DNA from: Thermosaccharophagus gerlachensis
GTDB lineage: Bacteria > Armatimonadota > Fervidibacteria > Fervidibacterales > Thermosaccharophagaceae
Reading direction: 5' to 3'
DNA: 64,000 nucleotides
Assembly: GCA_041538025.1 (NCBI GenBank)
Contig: JBGOEV010000008.1
Location: 1 to 64,000, forward strand
A program made the translations under genes and the position numbers. The notes under the pieces were generated by a model. The model saw only the letters and a program-made list of their open reading frames with translations. It made no database searches and was not told the DNA's origin. This document shows, piece by piece, positions 1 through 9,937 of this stretch (its first letter is position 1; each line of letters begins with the position of its first letter).

Positions 1-555
1 GTTCCCGTCATCGGCACTTCTACCGTCCCACAGCAGCAGGTAGCCGACCTCGCCATCAGTGACGCCGACCCAAGGCATGTCAAGCGAGCCATACGCAGTG
101 AAAGACCGACCGCGAAACTCTTTCCCATCAACAGGCACTGCTATGCCGTTGCCGTAAAAGGGGATGAGCAACTCGCTCTTCGGGCTGATTGGCGGAAGTG
201 GTGGCAGGAAGGAAAATGTCCCAACTTGAATTTTCGGATCACTGACGGACGCTTCTGCAACGAGTTCATCGTCCTCAAGCCACATCGTGACTATCACAGG
301 GAAAGTTTTACCACTACGCTGTCTTGCTTCGGTTTGGAACGAGACTTTACCATCGGGAAGTTTTTGAAGGTTGCTGAAAGGGGCAATGGATAGGCTGCGC
401 CAATTAACATTTGCAGTTTTGTCGGTAACTGTGATAGTGCCAGATATATCAAGCACTACTCGTAGCCGAGTGCTTTCGATTGACAATTGTTGTCCACCAG
501 TTGGGAGAGCGCATATTAGCGCCCACTGCCATATCACATTTACAAGGGTGAGCAC
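1..555 (-). CDS. Secreted beta-sandwich protein, 3' part off-window; possibly GH101/GH129-related
   Basis: An open frame of 185 codons runs off the left edge without a stop. GTG at 555 is the likely start: an AAGGAG sits seven bases upstream, and a TTG lies just before it. The N-terminus (VLTLVNVIWQWALICALPTGGQ) looks like a signal peptide, so the product is probably exported. The mature start reads as a beta-rich domain (LDISGTITVTDKTANVNWRS, later LLIPFYGNGIAVPVDG). This pattern reminds me of N-terminal sandwich domains of GH101/GH129-type glycosidases and related DUF5696 proteins, but the catalytic part is not in the window, so the assignment is a guess. It lies 82 bases downstream of the aldolase gene on the same strand and may be co-transcribed with it. 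Confidence 0.6.
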   Translation of the reverse strand, partial: MLTLVNVIWQWALICALPTGGQQLSIESTRLRVVLDISGTITVTDKTANVNWRSLSIAPFSNLQKLPDGKVSFQTEARQRSGKTFPVIVTMWLEDDELVAEASVSDPKIQVGTFSFLPPLPPISPKSELLIPFYGNGIAVPVDGKEFRGRSFTAYGSLDMPWVGVTDGEVGYLLLWDGRSADDGN

Positions 556-637
556 CAAACATCTCCTTCCCTTCGTGGATGACTTTGTAGTCCGAGAAAG
601 GCTGTGCTACAAGGTCTCTTATCGCGTGAGCAATATC

Positions 638-1825
638 TCACTCAAGTGGGCATCTGCCAAAGCCACTTCCATAAAGTGGTGCTTTGTCTTTGCTTCCGTA
701 TGCGTTTGTGATCATGTCACGCACGTGCTCATAGACGGCATCTTCCGCTGCCTTCAAAACGAAATCCCCGAGGCTGTCTATTTCACCAGCGAACTTACCT
801 ATGACATACCGCGCACCGCGAGGTTTCCTTCCTTTCGCCTCGGACTCCTGTTTCTCGGTTTCCGTCATCTTCTCAACGATTTGCCTACCTCTACCTGAAG
901 GATCTCTTTCAAGTGCCTTCAAGAATATATCGGCAAGTGCGGTGGCGTAATTGAACTTTCTTGCGCCAGCACCTATGGCTTTGTGAACGGCTTCGTAGCT
1001 AAGCCCTGTGCCACCGTGAAGGACTATCGGTGCAAAGAAGCCTCTCTCCCTTAGCGCAACATCAATTTCTCGCATCCTGCTGTAGCCTATTATCGGGCGC
1101 CGTAGATACCACCCATGCGCGCTCCCAACAAATATAGCTATCGCATCTGCATTCGTTCCCTCAACAAGCCTGACTGCATGTTCAGGCTTTGTAAACTCCC
1201 TCCTTATTTCCTCTTCACTTTGCGCAGCTCTCGCTGCTGCTTCTCCTATCTCACCTTCTTCAACCTCAACTGTAACACCGTGCTTGTGCAATTCAGGAAT
1301 GATCTTTGAGCACCGCTCAATGTTCATCTCAACTGCCTCGCCCCTATCAACCTCTGGCGGGTGCTTTGAGAAGTCAAGCTCTACTGATGTAAAGCCTGCC
1401 CTCAGAGCATCAAATGCAAGTTCATCATCGTTCTGGAGGTGGTCAAGGTGCAAAGCAATCGGTATAAGGTAACCCTTCTCATCCCATAGCCTCTCAACTT
1501 CTTTTGCGAGAAACTCGGCAAACGCGTTCAAGCGCTCAAATTTGCTCCCAGAGAACCATCCATCAAGCGCATACGAGACCTGCGATTCCGCCACTTGAAT
1601 GATGACTGGCGAGTTAAGGTCAAATGCAGCACGCAGAACAGCCCTTGTTATCTCTGGACGAAGACAATTAGCTGCGAGCACCCCAAATTCGTGTTTGTCT
1701 GCAACCTCAAGTATAGGGCGCAAGTTGAGCAAGTGTGTGTTTTTGATGCGCTTTAAGTAGGGGTTGGTCTCAAACGAAAGCTCATTGACAGGTGGAATGC
1801 CACCATCCATCACGCTACTGTGCAT
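638..1825 (-). CDS. Class II fructose/tagatose-bisphosphate aldolase family protein
   Basis: A zinc-dependent class II aldolase that cleaves or forms a ketose bisphosphate through an enediolate. Family landmarks are present in order: HLDH at residues 126-129, EVEEGEIG at 187-194, GSAHG with a zinc-ligand histidine near 237, HGGTG at 270-274 and the phosphate-loop region GARKFNYATAL near 287-297. At 395 residues it is longer than typical GatY/FbaA proteins, with a roughly 35-residue N-terminal extension and an extra charged stretch near 310-340. The substrate (fructose- or tagatose-1,6-bisphosphate, or another ketose phosphate) cannot be decided from sequence. It sits between two secreted carbohydrate-related genes on the same strand, which suggests a sugar-catabolic context. 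Confidence 0.88.
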   Translation of the reverse strand: MHSSVMDGGIPPVNELSFETNPYLKRIKNTHLLNLRPILEVADKHEFGVLAANCLRPEITRAVLRAAFDLNSPVIIQVAESQVSYALDGWFSGSKFERLNAFAEFLAKEVERLWDEKGYLIPIALHLDHLQNDDELAFDALRAGFTSVELDFSKHPPEVDRGEAVEMNIERCSKIIPELHKHGVTVEVEEGEIGEAAARAAQSEEEIRREFTKPEHAVRLVEGTNADAIAIFVGSAHGWYLRRPIIGYSRMREIDVALRERGFFAPIVLHGGTGLSYEAVHKAIGAGARKFNYATALADIFLKALERDPSGRGRQIVEKMTETEKQESEAKGRKPRGARYVIGKFAGEIDSLGDFVLKAAEDAVYEHVRDMITNAYGSKDKAPLYGSGFGRCPLE

Positions 1826-1949
1826 TACCTAATCACCTCACAAAAGTAATTTTCACCTCCGCCACAGTTAACCGTTGGTAAGTATAACACGCCATCTTCT
1901 GAAGCCTCTAAACACTGCTGCTTGATACACGGAGATATGCCATTCAGTT

Positions 1950-4900
1950 TTATCGTATCGTGAACTCATCAATCCAGTAACTCATTCCTGCCGTGTTTCC
2001 TCCAAAGCCAGCTTGCAAGTATGGTGGATCGTTCAGCTCACCAATGACTATCTCATCAATCGCGTAACTTGGTGCATTCGGCTCAACATCCATGAAAGCC
2101 TTGAGAAGATTCAATTCAACCCAACGCCAATTTCCATCAGCTTTAGCATCCTGCACTTTACCTAACACTTTCATCCTCAAGTCAATCGGCGGTTTATCAC
2201 TCCCTGTTAAGACGAGCGCATACCACATTTCACCGCGTCTGAAGTAGATGTTAACTTTAACACCGTTTTGCAATCGGTATGCGAAGCGCAGTTTCGGGCG
2301 CGACTTCAAATCTATATGCCCGATGAAAGCTCGCACACCAAAGTGCCCACCGCTTATAGCGTTAGTTATGCGCAGACTGTATTTCCCACCAGCCTTTGTG
2401 CTCGCATCGCGAGTCAAAACAACCTCGTTGCTTTCGCTCAACGGTATCCAACTACCAGTGCCTACCTCAAAGTTGTTATTTGGATCTTGATGTGCACTCA
2501 CGGTTTGAAGCATCTTCCTTTTTTGTTCACGCGCTATGGCTATCGGCTTAAGCACTTTAATGTGCTCAAGTGATGGCTCGCACTTCTGATACCAGATTCT
2601 GAGGCGAGCCACAAGGAGGATGTTGTGATAGCTCCAAAGCGCTACATAGCCACTGTTTAATGCATCTTTATCAACAACCTCGCAGACAAGGTCTTCTTGC
2701 TTTGTCTCAGGTGAGTAGACATAACAGCGTATTCGCTCACCTGTTTTCTCAATTCGAATGTAAAACCAGCGTTGATGGAATGAGAAGTTATGGTTATGCG
2801 GGTAGATGAAGCGATGCTGTGTGCTTTCTGCGAGAATCTTATCGCCTTTGAGGAGGGCACTCTTGGAGTTATCCCAGCCGGAGTATATGAAGCTATAGCC
2901 ACTGTTCAAGTTGAGCCCATCAGCACAGAACGAGATGTTAATGTCGCTTGGGCGACTGTAGCCGGGCTCCTTAGGCAAATCCATGCCTATGTTGCCATAG
3001 AACTCAATCACCATGTCTCCACTAAACTTCATTTTCGTCCACACAACTGGCACTCTATCACCTAACCCACCATACCAAGACCAATCAAGCTCACATGGCC
3101 ATCTCGGAACGATGTCCCAAGTGCCCCTCGTTTGATAGAACTCAACTGGCGCTTTCCAGAAGGTCGTGTCAAATAAGTTTGAGGGATACAACTTGAACAG
3201 CGTAATATCAATTGGGCGCTCGCCAACTCTTATCGCAAGCTCGTTCCCGTAAAGTTTGTTCTCAAGCAATGCCCCGATGACTGGTTCACCATCTATTAGC
3301 ACAGCGATATACCCTGACGAGGCGCTTACGCGCACCAGCAACTTTTCTTCTTCCTTTTGCCACTCAGTTTGTGCGAGCACCTTGTTACCCTCTTGTATCG
3401 TTAGGCGTATCCTGTTTGGGCGGTCAAGGCGAGAAAGCTTCAGCAAAGCACCACTTGAGAAGTTGCGCTCGCTCGCACCAAAAGAGAAAGTGAGCTCACT
3501 GCAGTATTGAATGACACGTGGCCAGTCAAATTCAATCTCTACCTCACCAAACCCTCCATCTTCACCATAGAAGCGCCCATAGCACCAGTATGTGAATGCG
3601 CCATCGGAGCGCGTGACATCCCACATGCCCCTACTCGTTGCCCATGGAATCATGTATTCCTCTTTGAGGAACTGGCGTGCAACTGGTGGCTCCTTGTATC
3701 TTCGTTCTCTGAACTGCACCAAAACATCGTCAAAGATTGCACTGCCGTTACAGTATAGCGCTATGTAGCCCCTTCTAAGTGCTGTGTTGAACGCACGAAC
3801 CACGAGTGCATCATCTATAAACCCTTCCAAGATACCACAAGGTTTCACAACGACCTTAAGTTTGTGGGGAGCATTGCTCCACCGCTCAAACTTCCCTGTT
3901 GATAGCACATGCAAAGCCCCATTCTCAACGATTGAGAGTGTGACAAGTGCCTCATTATTCCTTGGTGCACACCTGAACAAATAATGCTTCCCCACACCTT
4001 GACACAGAAAAGCAATTCCAGCAGCACCTTTAATGTTTGCGACATTGACCGAGACCTCGTAATCAGACCAGTTCTCCAATCCTGTTGCAAGGTATGCTGA
4101 TTCACCTTGCCCACTCAAGACGCCACCTTTGATGCTCCATGCGCCACTCCAAACTTCCCAATCGCTCAACGAATGACCCATGAAGCTGTCATAAAAATGC
4201 TCCCATGTGCTTACTTCAATATCGTCAAAGTAAGCTTCATCACAACCCTCAACATAGAGGGCGACTTTGCCCTGAGAGAAGTTAAGAGTCTGAGCATTCA
4301 ACACTGGCACACCGTCAATTGAGCCTATAAGCGCTTCATCCGTTGCGCATAGGCTTATTGAATACCATATTCCGGGAACGAATCCGATTGGCTTTGACGC
4401 GAGCACGCTCACCTTATTATCAACGCACTGCAAAAGTTCACACTTACCACCGCCAGCTGAGAGGGCGCTCGTCCAGCGCATCAGGATGTAATTTTTTTCG
4501 TCCTGATAGAAAGCACATAAGCCGACAGCGTTAGCCAGCGTTGGCTTCACAGCGACGCTCACTTTGTAATTGTCCCAGAACCAGTATCCGAAAACTGCTA
4601 ACGATGGTTGCTTTGAGCTTGCCCTGAGCGCGAATGCGTTTGCCTTGTAATCTGGGTTGCCAGTTGGTTCGCCTAACCCTGTCAACCTCCATTCGCCTCC
4701 AACAAATTCAAACACCCCAACTTCCTGCGATGCCCTCGTGAAGTCATCTCCGTAGTAAATCTCTTCAATTGGTTGGAGACGCAACCGCTCAATTTGAAAT
4801 GCACCATTTGGCACTGAGCTATAAGCTATGCGCCCAGAAACATATTCGCCATCAGATGCTCTCGCCACAACTTTATCGTCACAGATTACAACGATGCGCT

Positions 4901-5402
4901 TCTGACGACGCTTCACAGCGATTTTGACTTGTGGAGCAGTTGGACGATACAGCTGTATAGGCATATCAATCCTCTTCTCACCACTTGGTGTGACCTTGAA
5001 GAGAGCCACACCAGCCCTGCTCAACTTGAGGTAATAGAACCTCTTCTCATCAATGTAGTTGAAGGCGATGTTGAACTGTGCATCTGTTTTCCAATCGTGG
5101 GTTGATTTAACTGTGCATGTAAGTGTGTATTCGGGCTCGCATTCAATGTCGGTTAGGGTGATGCCTTGTATTGCTGCCACCTCGTGCAGGAGAAGCAACA
5201 CAAACACGATAAGCAATGCTCCAAAGTGACACATACCAGTGATGGGAAAACAAGACGCACTCATCGCATTAGCTCCATTTGACACAAAAGAATAGAGAGA
5301 ACGCCTTCCACCCAACATTGACACCCCCCGAAGGGTGAAAGCGTTGAAAGAGTGCACCTTGGTATCAAACCTATAGTGCTCCTTGCCTTTATCGTTAGAC
5401 AT
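1950..5402 (-). CDS. Large secreted protein with about five concanavalin/LamG-like repeats
   Basis: An uncharacterised protein of up to 1150 residues. A hydrophobic segment near residues 60-78 (GALLIVFVLLLLHEVAA) acts as a signal peptide or anchor, so translation more likely begins at ATG 5318 (residue 29, behind a G-rich ribosome site) or at residue 47 than at 5402. After it come about five degenerate modules of roughly 150-190 residues (about 80-215, 218-400, 405-570, 580-765, 770-970). Each starts with an F-x-D-x-F-like turn and a G-x-W motif and ends in DD(I/V), typical of concanavalin-like (LamG/DUF1080-type) sandwiches. A galactose-binding-like domain closes the protein (about 1000-1150). 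No catalytic signature is seen; glycan binding is inferred. It is divergent from glyQ. Confidence 0.75.
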   Translation of the reverse strand: MSNDKGKEHYRFDTKVHSFNAFTLRGVSMLGGRRSLYSFVSNGANAMSASCFPITGMCHFGALLIVFVLLLLHEVAAIQGITLTDIECEPEYTLTCTVKSTHDWKTDAQFNIAFNYIDEKRFYYLKLSRAGVALFKVTPSGEKRIDMPIQLYRPTAPQVKIAVKRRQKRIVVICDDKVVARASDGEYVSGRIAYSSVPNGAFQIERLRLQPIEEIYYGDDFTRASQEVGVFEFVGGEWRLTGLGEPTGNPDYKANAFALRASSKQPSLAVFGYWFWDNYKVSVAVKPTLANAVGLCAFYQDEKNYILMRWTSALSAGGGKCELLQCVDNKVSVLASKPIGFVPGIWYSISLCATDEALIGSIDGVPVLNAQTLNFSQGKVALYVEGCDEAYFDDIEVSTWEHFYDSFMGHSLSDWEVWSGAWSIKGGVLSGQGESAYLATGLENWSDYEVSVNVANIKGAAGIAFLCQGVGKHYLFRCAPRNNEALVTLSIVENGALHVLSTGKFERWSNAPHKLKVVVKPCGILEGFIDDALVVRAFNTALRRGYIALYCNGSAIFDDVLVQFRERRYKEPPVARQFLKEEYMIPWATSRGMWDVTRSDGAFTYWCYGRFYGEDGGFGEVEIEFDWPRVIQYCSELTFSFGASERNFSSGALLKLSRLDRPNRIRLTIQEGNKVLAQTEWQKEEEKLLVRVSASSGYIAVLIDGEPVIGALLENKLYGNELAIRVGERPIDITLFKLYPSNLFDTTFWKAPVEFYQTRGTWDIVPRWPCELDWSWYGGLGDRVPVVWTKMKFSGDMVIEFYGNIGMDLPKEPGYSRPSDINISFCADGLNLNSGYSFIYSGWDNSKSALLKGDKILAESTQHRFIYPHNHNFSFHQRWFYIRIEKTGERIRCYVYSPETKQEDLVCEVVDKDALNSGYVALWSYHNILLVARLRIWYQKCEPSLEHIKVLKPIAIAREQKRKMLQTVSAHQDPNNNFEVGTGSWIPLSESNEVVLTRDASTKAGGKYSLRITNAISGGHFGVRAFIGHIDLKSRPKLRFAYRLQNGVKVNIYFRRGEMWYALVLTGSDKPPIDLRMKVLGKVQDAKADGNWRWVELNLLKAFMDVEPNAPSYAIDEIVIGELNDPPYLQAGFGGNTAGMSYWIDEFTIR

Positions 5403-5523
5403 CGTTTTTGCTCATCTCGTTTCCGAATATTCATCCTTAGCTGAACTTTGTTCGCATTACAATGTAATGCAGTGGTGGTTCAATTCACCGAGTAGCTTCA
5501 GAAGAAGTTGAGGTGAGGAGCAA

Positions 5524-6408
5524 ATGACGTTTCAAGAGCTGTTGATGTCTCTGCAGCGCTTCTGGGCTGAGAAGGGTTGCCTTATCCTTCAACCTTTTGA
5601 CATGGAAGTTGGTGCTGGGACAATGCACCCTGCGACTGCTCTTCGCTGTCTTGGTCCAGAACCTTGGAGGGCAGCTTATGTCCAGCCATCGCGTCGCCCA
5701 ACGGATGGGAGATATGGTGAGAACCCAAACAGGTTGCAACACTACTACCAATTCCAAGTTGTGATAAAGCCATCACCAGATGACATACAGGACATCTACT
5801 TAAGCAGCCTCCAGTATTTGGGAATTGACCCAGAGATGCATGACATACGCTTCGTTGAGGACGATTGGGAATCACCAACACTTGGTGCTGCTGGGATAGG
5901 TTGGGAAGTTTGGCTCGACGGAATGGAAATAACCCAGTTCACATACTTCCAACAGATGGGCGGTATTGAGCTTAACCCGATCACCGTTGAAATAACATAT
6001 GGACCCGAAAGGATAGCGATGTTCCTTCAAGGTGTAAACAGCGTCTTTGAGCTTGAATGGGCTAACGGGATAACATATGGAGAACTCCATCACCGCTTTG
6101 AGGTTGAAGGCTCAAAATACAACTTTGAGCTTGCTGACACTGACATGCTCTTCAAACTTTTTGAGATGTTTGAGCGTGAGAGTGAGAGGATAATTTCACA
6201 TGGGCTCGTTCAGCCTGCGTTTGAGTATTGCCTCAAATGCTCACACATCTTTAACCTGCTTGATGCTCGTGGTGTTTTGAGCGTCGTAGAGAGAACAAAA
6301 TACATAGCCAGAGTCAGAAGGCTCGCAAAAGCGTGTTGCGAAGCCTACATTAAGCAACGCGAGGAAGCTGGCTTTCCACTGCTTGAGAAAACCACAAGCA
6401 CAAAGTGA
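5524..6408 (+). CDS. glyQ: Glycyl-tRNA synthetase alpha subunit
   Basis: The catalytic alpha chain of the bacterial alpha2beta2 glycyl-tRNA synthetase, which activates glycine with ATP and charges tRNA-Gly. At 294 residues it has the usual length, and the sequence is family-typical throughout: MTFQELLMSLQRFWAEKGC start, LQPFDMEVGAGTMHPAT, EPWRAAYVQPSRRPTDGRYGENPNR and ITYGPERIAMFLQ. The start is supported by a GAGGTGAGGAG ribosome site. The beta subunit gene glyS, normally immediately downstream, is absent; the next gene is an oxidoreductase. Since the alpha chain alone cannot charge tRNA, glyS should lie elsewhere in the genome. Confidence 0.97.
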   Translation: MTFQELLMSLQRFWAEKGCLILQPFDMEVGAGTMHPATALRCLGPEPWRAAYVQPSRRPTDGRYGENPNRLQHYYQFQVVIKPSPDDIQDIYLSSLQYLGIDPEMHDIRFVEDDWESPTLGAAGIGWEVWLDGMEITQFTYFQQMGGIELNPITVEITYGPERIAMFLQGVNSVFELEWANGITYGELHHRFEVEGSKYNFELADTDMLFKLFEMFERESERIISHGLVQPAFEYCLKCSHIFNLLDARGVLSVVERTKYIARVRRLAKACCEAYIKQREEAGFPLLEKTTSTK

Positions 6409-6517
6409 GCGCTTACATGCAATACGCACACTGCTATCAGTGTTGCTTAAGCAACCACTTAATGCTAAGCTTGTTTCAAAGGGGACGGGAAGCAAACATG
6501 TAATAAGGAAGTGGTGA

Positions 6518-7819
6518 GTGATGGATAGCAAAGTGAAAAACATCTCACGTCGCCAATTCATTAGTGGGCTTGGTGGTGCCATAGCTACACTTGCAGTGCC
6601 AACAATAGTGCCAGCACAGGTCCTCGGAAAACGCACAGGTAATGTTGCACCAAGCGATGTTAGCCTTAGGGCTGTTATTGGCGTTGGAGGAATGGGGACA
6701 GGTCACCTTAGGGGCTTGCTTAAACGCAAGGATGTGCGTGTAGTTGCAGTTTGCGATGTGGACAAAAATCACCTCGCAAGAGCACTCAAGATAGCCGAGG
6801 AGGCAGGCGTGAAATGTGATGGCTATACAGACTACCGCTACATCTTGGATAGAGCAGATGTTGATGTGGTCTACATAGCCACACCGCCACATTGGCATGC
6901 CTTGCAGTGCATACACGCAGCACAAGCTGGCAAAGACATCTACTGCGAGAAACCTATGACAAGATTCATCTACGAAGGGCGTGTCGTAGCAGATACTGTT
7001 AAGAGACATGGCGTCATATTCCACATAGGCACATTTGGGAGGTATGGAGCAAGGATATGGCGTAAGCTTATAATGAGTGGGCTTTTGGGCAAGCCACTCG
7101 TTATAACGATGAACCATCACAAATACAACTGGAAGGTGCGCCAATGGAGTGGTAGAATTGACCTTCAACCACAGCCAGTTCCACCGCACCTTGATTGGGA
7201 CATGTGGCTTGGTCCAGCACCATATAAGCCATATCATCCACACCGCTGTCATGGTAGCTTCCGTGGTTACTGGGATTATGATGGTGGTGGCTTTACTGAC
7301 ATGGGTTCTCACTACTTTGATCCGATACTGTATATGCTCGGCTTTGACGAAAACTGTCCAGGTCCAGTTGAGGTTGAAGCTGAGGCTGAGTTCCCAGCTC
7401 ACCCAGATGCTGTGCGCTTGTGGGGTAAGATAACTTACAAGTTCGCAGATGGCACGATAATAAGGTGCGTAAGCGGTGAGTGGGGAACACCAGACCCACC
7501 TGATGTTCCTTGGATTGAAGGTCCAAAAGGGAAAGTGTTCAACGATGGACGAACAGACCCACCAGACTTGCTGAAACAGCTTGACAGCTATCCAGATCCA
7601 GAGCCACTCGTTGACTTTGAAACTGCATTGAAGACAAGAAAGCAACCCGGAGGGAATGCCGAAGTCTCGCATCGCGTCTCAACGATACTGCATATAGGGA
7701 ACATCGCTATAAGGGTTGGAAGGAAAGTTGTCTGGGACCCTGTTAAAGAGCAATTCATTGGGGACGATGAGGCTAATAGGTTCGTCAACATACCTTACAG
7801 AGCTCCTTGGCATCTTTGA
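6518..7819 (+). CDS. Gfo/Idh/MocA-family oxidoreductase with Tat-type leader
   Basis: An NAD(P)-dependent sugar or inositol dehydrogenase-like protein of 433 residues. The N-terminus SRRQFISGLGGAIATLAVP is a twin-arginine (Tat) signal, suggesting export in folded form with bound cofactor. A Rossmann loop (GVGGMGTGHL) follows near residues 56-65, then ATPPHWHA and the CEKPM motif carrying the conserved lysine. The C-terminal part has the GGGFTDMGSHYFD signature. GTG 6518 and ATG 6521 are both possible starts after AAGGA at 6506. The substrate is unknown; some Tat-exported members are glycosidase-type enzymes (GH109-like) rather than net dehydrogenases. It is close to the HEAT-repeat gene downstream (30-base gap). 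Confidence 0.9.
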   Translation: MMDSKVKNISRRQFISGLGGAIATLAVPTIVPAQVLGKRTGNVAPSDVSLRAVIGVGGMGTGHLRGLLKRKDVRVVAVCDVDKNHLARALKIAEEAGVKCDGYTDYRYILDRADVDVVYIATPPHWHALQCIHAAQAGKDIYCEKPMTRFIYEGRVVADTVKRHGVIFHIGTFGRYGARIWRKLIMSGLLGKPLVITMNHHKYNWKVRQWSGRIDLQPQPVPPHLDWDMWLGPAPYKPYHPHRCHGSFRGYWDYDGGGFTDMGSHYFDPILYMLGFDENCPGPVEVEAEAEFPAHPDAVRLWGKITYKFADGTIIRCVSGEWGTPDPPDVPWIEGPKGKVFNDGRTDPPDLLKQLDSYPDPEPLVDFETALKTRKQPGGNAEVSHRVSTILHIGNIAIRVGRKVVWDPVKEQFIGDDEANRFVNIPYRAPWHL

Positions 7820-7849
7820 TGACATAACCAATCCAAGGAGGCGATAAGG

Positions 7850-9937
7850 GTGAGGAGAGAGTGGGTAGCGCTTCTCTTTGTTTTTGTGTTGCCGTTGGCA
7901 CAGCAATGCATGACGACAGCTGGTGAGCCGAAAGAACCACAGGTGAAGCAAGAAGTGATTGAAAGCATAATCAAGGACATCGTTTCGGAAGACCAGAAGG
8001 TTCGCATGAAAGCATTTGAGAGGCTACGAGAGCTTGGGATGGATGGTGTTAAGCAACTTGTTGAGATGATGCCGAAGCTCGGAGAGGGAAAGGATGGTGG
8101 TGTTAGGTTTGCGGTGCACGGTCTTGCTATGACATTCACCGCGAAGGGGATGGAGAAGGAAAGGAAGGAGTTGAGCATGACGCTCTGCAACTTGCTCAAA
8201 ACTGACCTCCCCAATTGGGTTAAGCGTTTCCTCATTGAGCAACTGCAAATAGTTGGCGGTGACGAAGCGGTAGAAACGCTATCAACTTTTCTGTCCGATG
8301 AAGAGCTTGCCGAGAGTAGCAGGCAAGCGCTTTGTGCAAATCCATCTGAAACTGCTTTGAGTGCATTACGAGATTGGCTCCCTAAAGCGAAGGGAAACAT
8401 CCGCATCGGTATAATTAACGCCCTCGGTGAGAGAAGGGATGGAAAGGCAGTCAAGCTTTTGTTGAATGAAGCGCTGAGTAAAGATGCAGATGTGCGTTGC
8501 GCAGCGCTTCAGGCACTGGGTAAGATAGGAGATCCAATCGCAATTGACGCCATCCTTTTGGGGTTAAAGGACGCCAACGGTAGGGTTGTGCGTAGCGCCT
8601 TTTCTGCATTGCTTATGCTTTACGAGCATTTGCTCGCCTCGGGGCGAAAGAAAGAGGCACTGAGAGCTGGCATAGAGGCACTTAAGTCTGCAAAAGATTC
8701 AAGGCAAAGAAGAGCGTTGCTTTTGCACATAACAAAGATAGCCGACATTGGGGCGATTGGTGCTATCGCAACTTGCCTGAACGACAAAGATCCATTTGTG
8801 CGTTCTTTAGCGATGGAATGCTTGAGCGGGATGGAAGGGGAAGAAGCAAGCGCTGAGCTCGCAAAGTTGATGGAAACAGCTGATGATGTGACTCGCTCAA
8901 GGCTTGTGCTTATTTTGGGGAAGCGCAAAGACAAGGTCGCAATGAAAGTGTTGAACGAAGCATTGCAGGATAAAAGCGATGCGGTAAAAGTAGCGAGCAT
9001 GCAAGCACTCGGGAAACTCGGGGAGGCTTCAGAAGAGTTGCTACTCAAAGCAGCTACATCGGGAGTTGACGAGATCCATGAGACAGCGCTCAAGGCTTAC
9101 ATCGCACTTGCCAACAAGAAGCTTGAGAAAGGTGACAGAGAAGGCGCTGTAAAGATGTTTGTCATAGCAGCAAGGACTTCTCGCACCGTTGAACTTGTTA
9201 GGGAAGCGTTAAGTGGGCTCGCAAAAGCACCAAGTGAGGAAGCAATTAGAATCATTGAGGAGTTGCTTGAAGAACCACGGTTGAAGGAAGATGCTACTCG
9301 TGCTTATTTTGCAGTTGCTGTATCGCTTGCTGATGCTGGGAAGAGAGACGAAGCTTTGCAAATGCTTTTCAGGCTCGCTGCAATGAGCACTCCAAGAACA
9401 CTATCAGAGGCTGTTTTTTCCAAGCTGCGCCAACTCAACCCTGAAGTTGATGTTTCATCTGCACGAGGCTTTGTAACATCGTGGTGGCTCATCGGTCCGT
9501 TCAAGGGCACGGATATTGATGCGGTATTGCCACCAGAGAAGGAAGTGAATTTGGAAGCGCCAGTCAAGTTTGACGGTGTTGAGCTTAGATGGTTTAAGCA
9601 TCACACGAAAGATATTGATGGCTTCGTCAACCTTTATGAACTGCTTAAGCCGAATGAAAATGTGAGCGCCTTCATGTATGCCGAGATTGAGGTTGAGAAA
9701 GATATGGATGCACTTTTCAAGCTCGGGAGCGACGACAGCTTAAAATGTTGGTTAAATGGAAAGCTCGTTCACCGCTACGCAGGGACTCGAGCTGTTGACC
9801 AGGAAGTTGTAAAGGTGCGCTTGCAAGCTGGCTTGAACAGGATACTGCTGAAAGTGGTCAACTTCGGTGGTGGTTGGTGGGCCACACTGCGCATAACCGA
9901 TATTGACGGGCGCCCAATTAAGTTCAAGCAGAAGTGA
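7850..9937 (+). CDS. Secreted HEAT-repeat protein with C-terminal sugar-binding-like domain
   Basis: A GTG start follows AAGGAGGCG. The first 24 residues (RREWVALLFVFVLPLAQQCMTTAG) form a signal peptide. Residues about 40-520 are tandem HEAT/PBS-lyase-type helical repeats of about 30 residues, for example DADVRCAALQALGKIGDPIAIDAIL. The last about 165 residues change character: FVTSWWLIGPFKG, then LFKLGSDDSLKCWLNGKLVH and LQAGLNRILLKV. This resembles the jelly-roll domain common in secreted planctomycete and armatimonad proteins. HEAT solenoids bind protein partners and the terminal domain may bind carbohydrate; both roles are inferred. No catalytic motif was recognised. Confidence 0.85.
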   Translation: MRREWVALLFVFVLPLAQQCMTTAGEPKEPQVKQEVIESIIKDIVSEDQKVRMKAFERLRELGMDGVKQLVEMMPKLGEGKDGGVRFAVHGLAMTFTAKGMEKERKELSMTLCNLLKTDLPNWVKRFLIEQLQIVGGDEAVETLSTFLSDEELAESSRQALCANPSETALSALRDWLPKAKGNIRIGIINALGERRDGKAVKLLLNEALSKDADVRCAALQALGKIGDPIAIDAILLGLKDANGRVVRSAFSALLMLYEHLLASGRKKEALRAGIEALKSAKDSRQRRALLLHITKIADIGAIGAIATCLNDKDPFVRSLAMECLSGMEGEEASAELAKLMETADDVTRSRLVLILGKRKDKVAMKVLNEALQDKSDAVKVASMQALGKLGEASEELLLKAATSGVDEIHETALKAYIALANKKLEKGDREGAVKMFVIAARTSRTVELVREALSGLAKAPSEEAIRIIEELLEEPRLKEDATRAYFAVAVSLADAGKRDEALQMLFRLAAMSTPRTLSEAVFSKLRQLNPEVDVSSARGFVTSWWLIGPFKGTDIDAVLPPEKEVNLEAPVKFDGVELRWFKHHTKDIDGFVNLYELLKPNENVSAFMYAEIEVEKDMDALFKLGSDDSLKCWLNGKLVHRYAGTRAVDQEVVKVRLQAGLNRILLKVVNFGGGWWATLRITDIDGRPIKFKQK

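Noticed and set aside
371..898. A 175-codon plus-strand frame at the left edge
   Set aside because: It overlaps antisense both the secreted protein start and the aldolase C-terminus and has no recognisable domain.
6430..6475. Short palindromes between glyQ and the oxidoreductase gene
   Set aside because: The six-pair ACACTG/CAGTGT hairpin and the GTTGCTTAAGCAAC palindrome are small and lack a T-tract, so I do not call a terminator or operator.
6545..7672. A 375-codon open frame on the minus strand
   Set aside because: It lies entirely antisense to the clear oxidoreductase gene and has a low-complexity, Trp/Cys/His-rich composition with no family motif. It is a codon-bias shadow.
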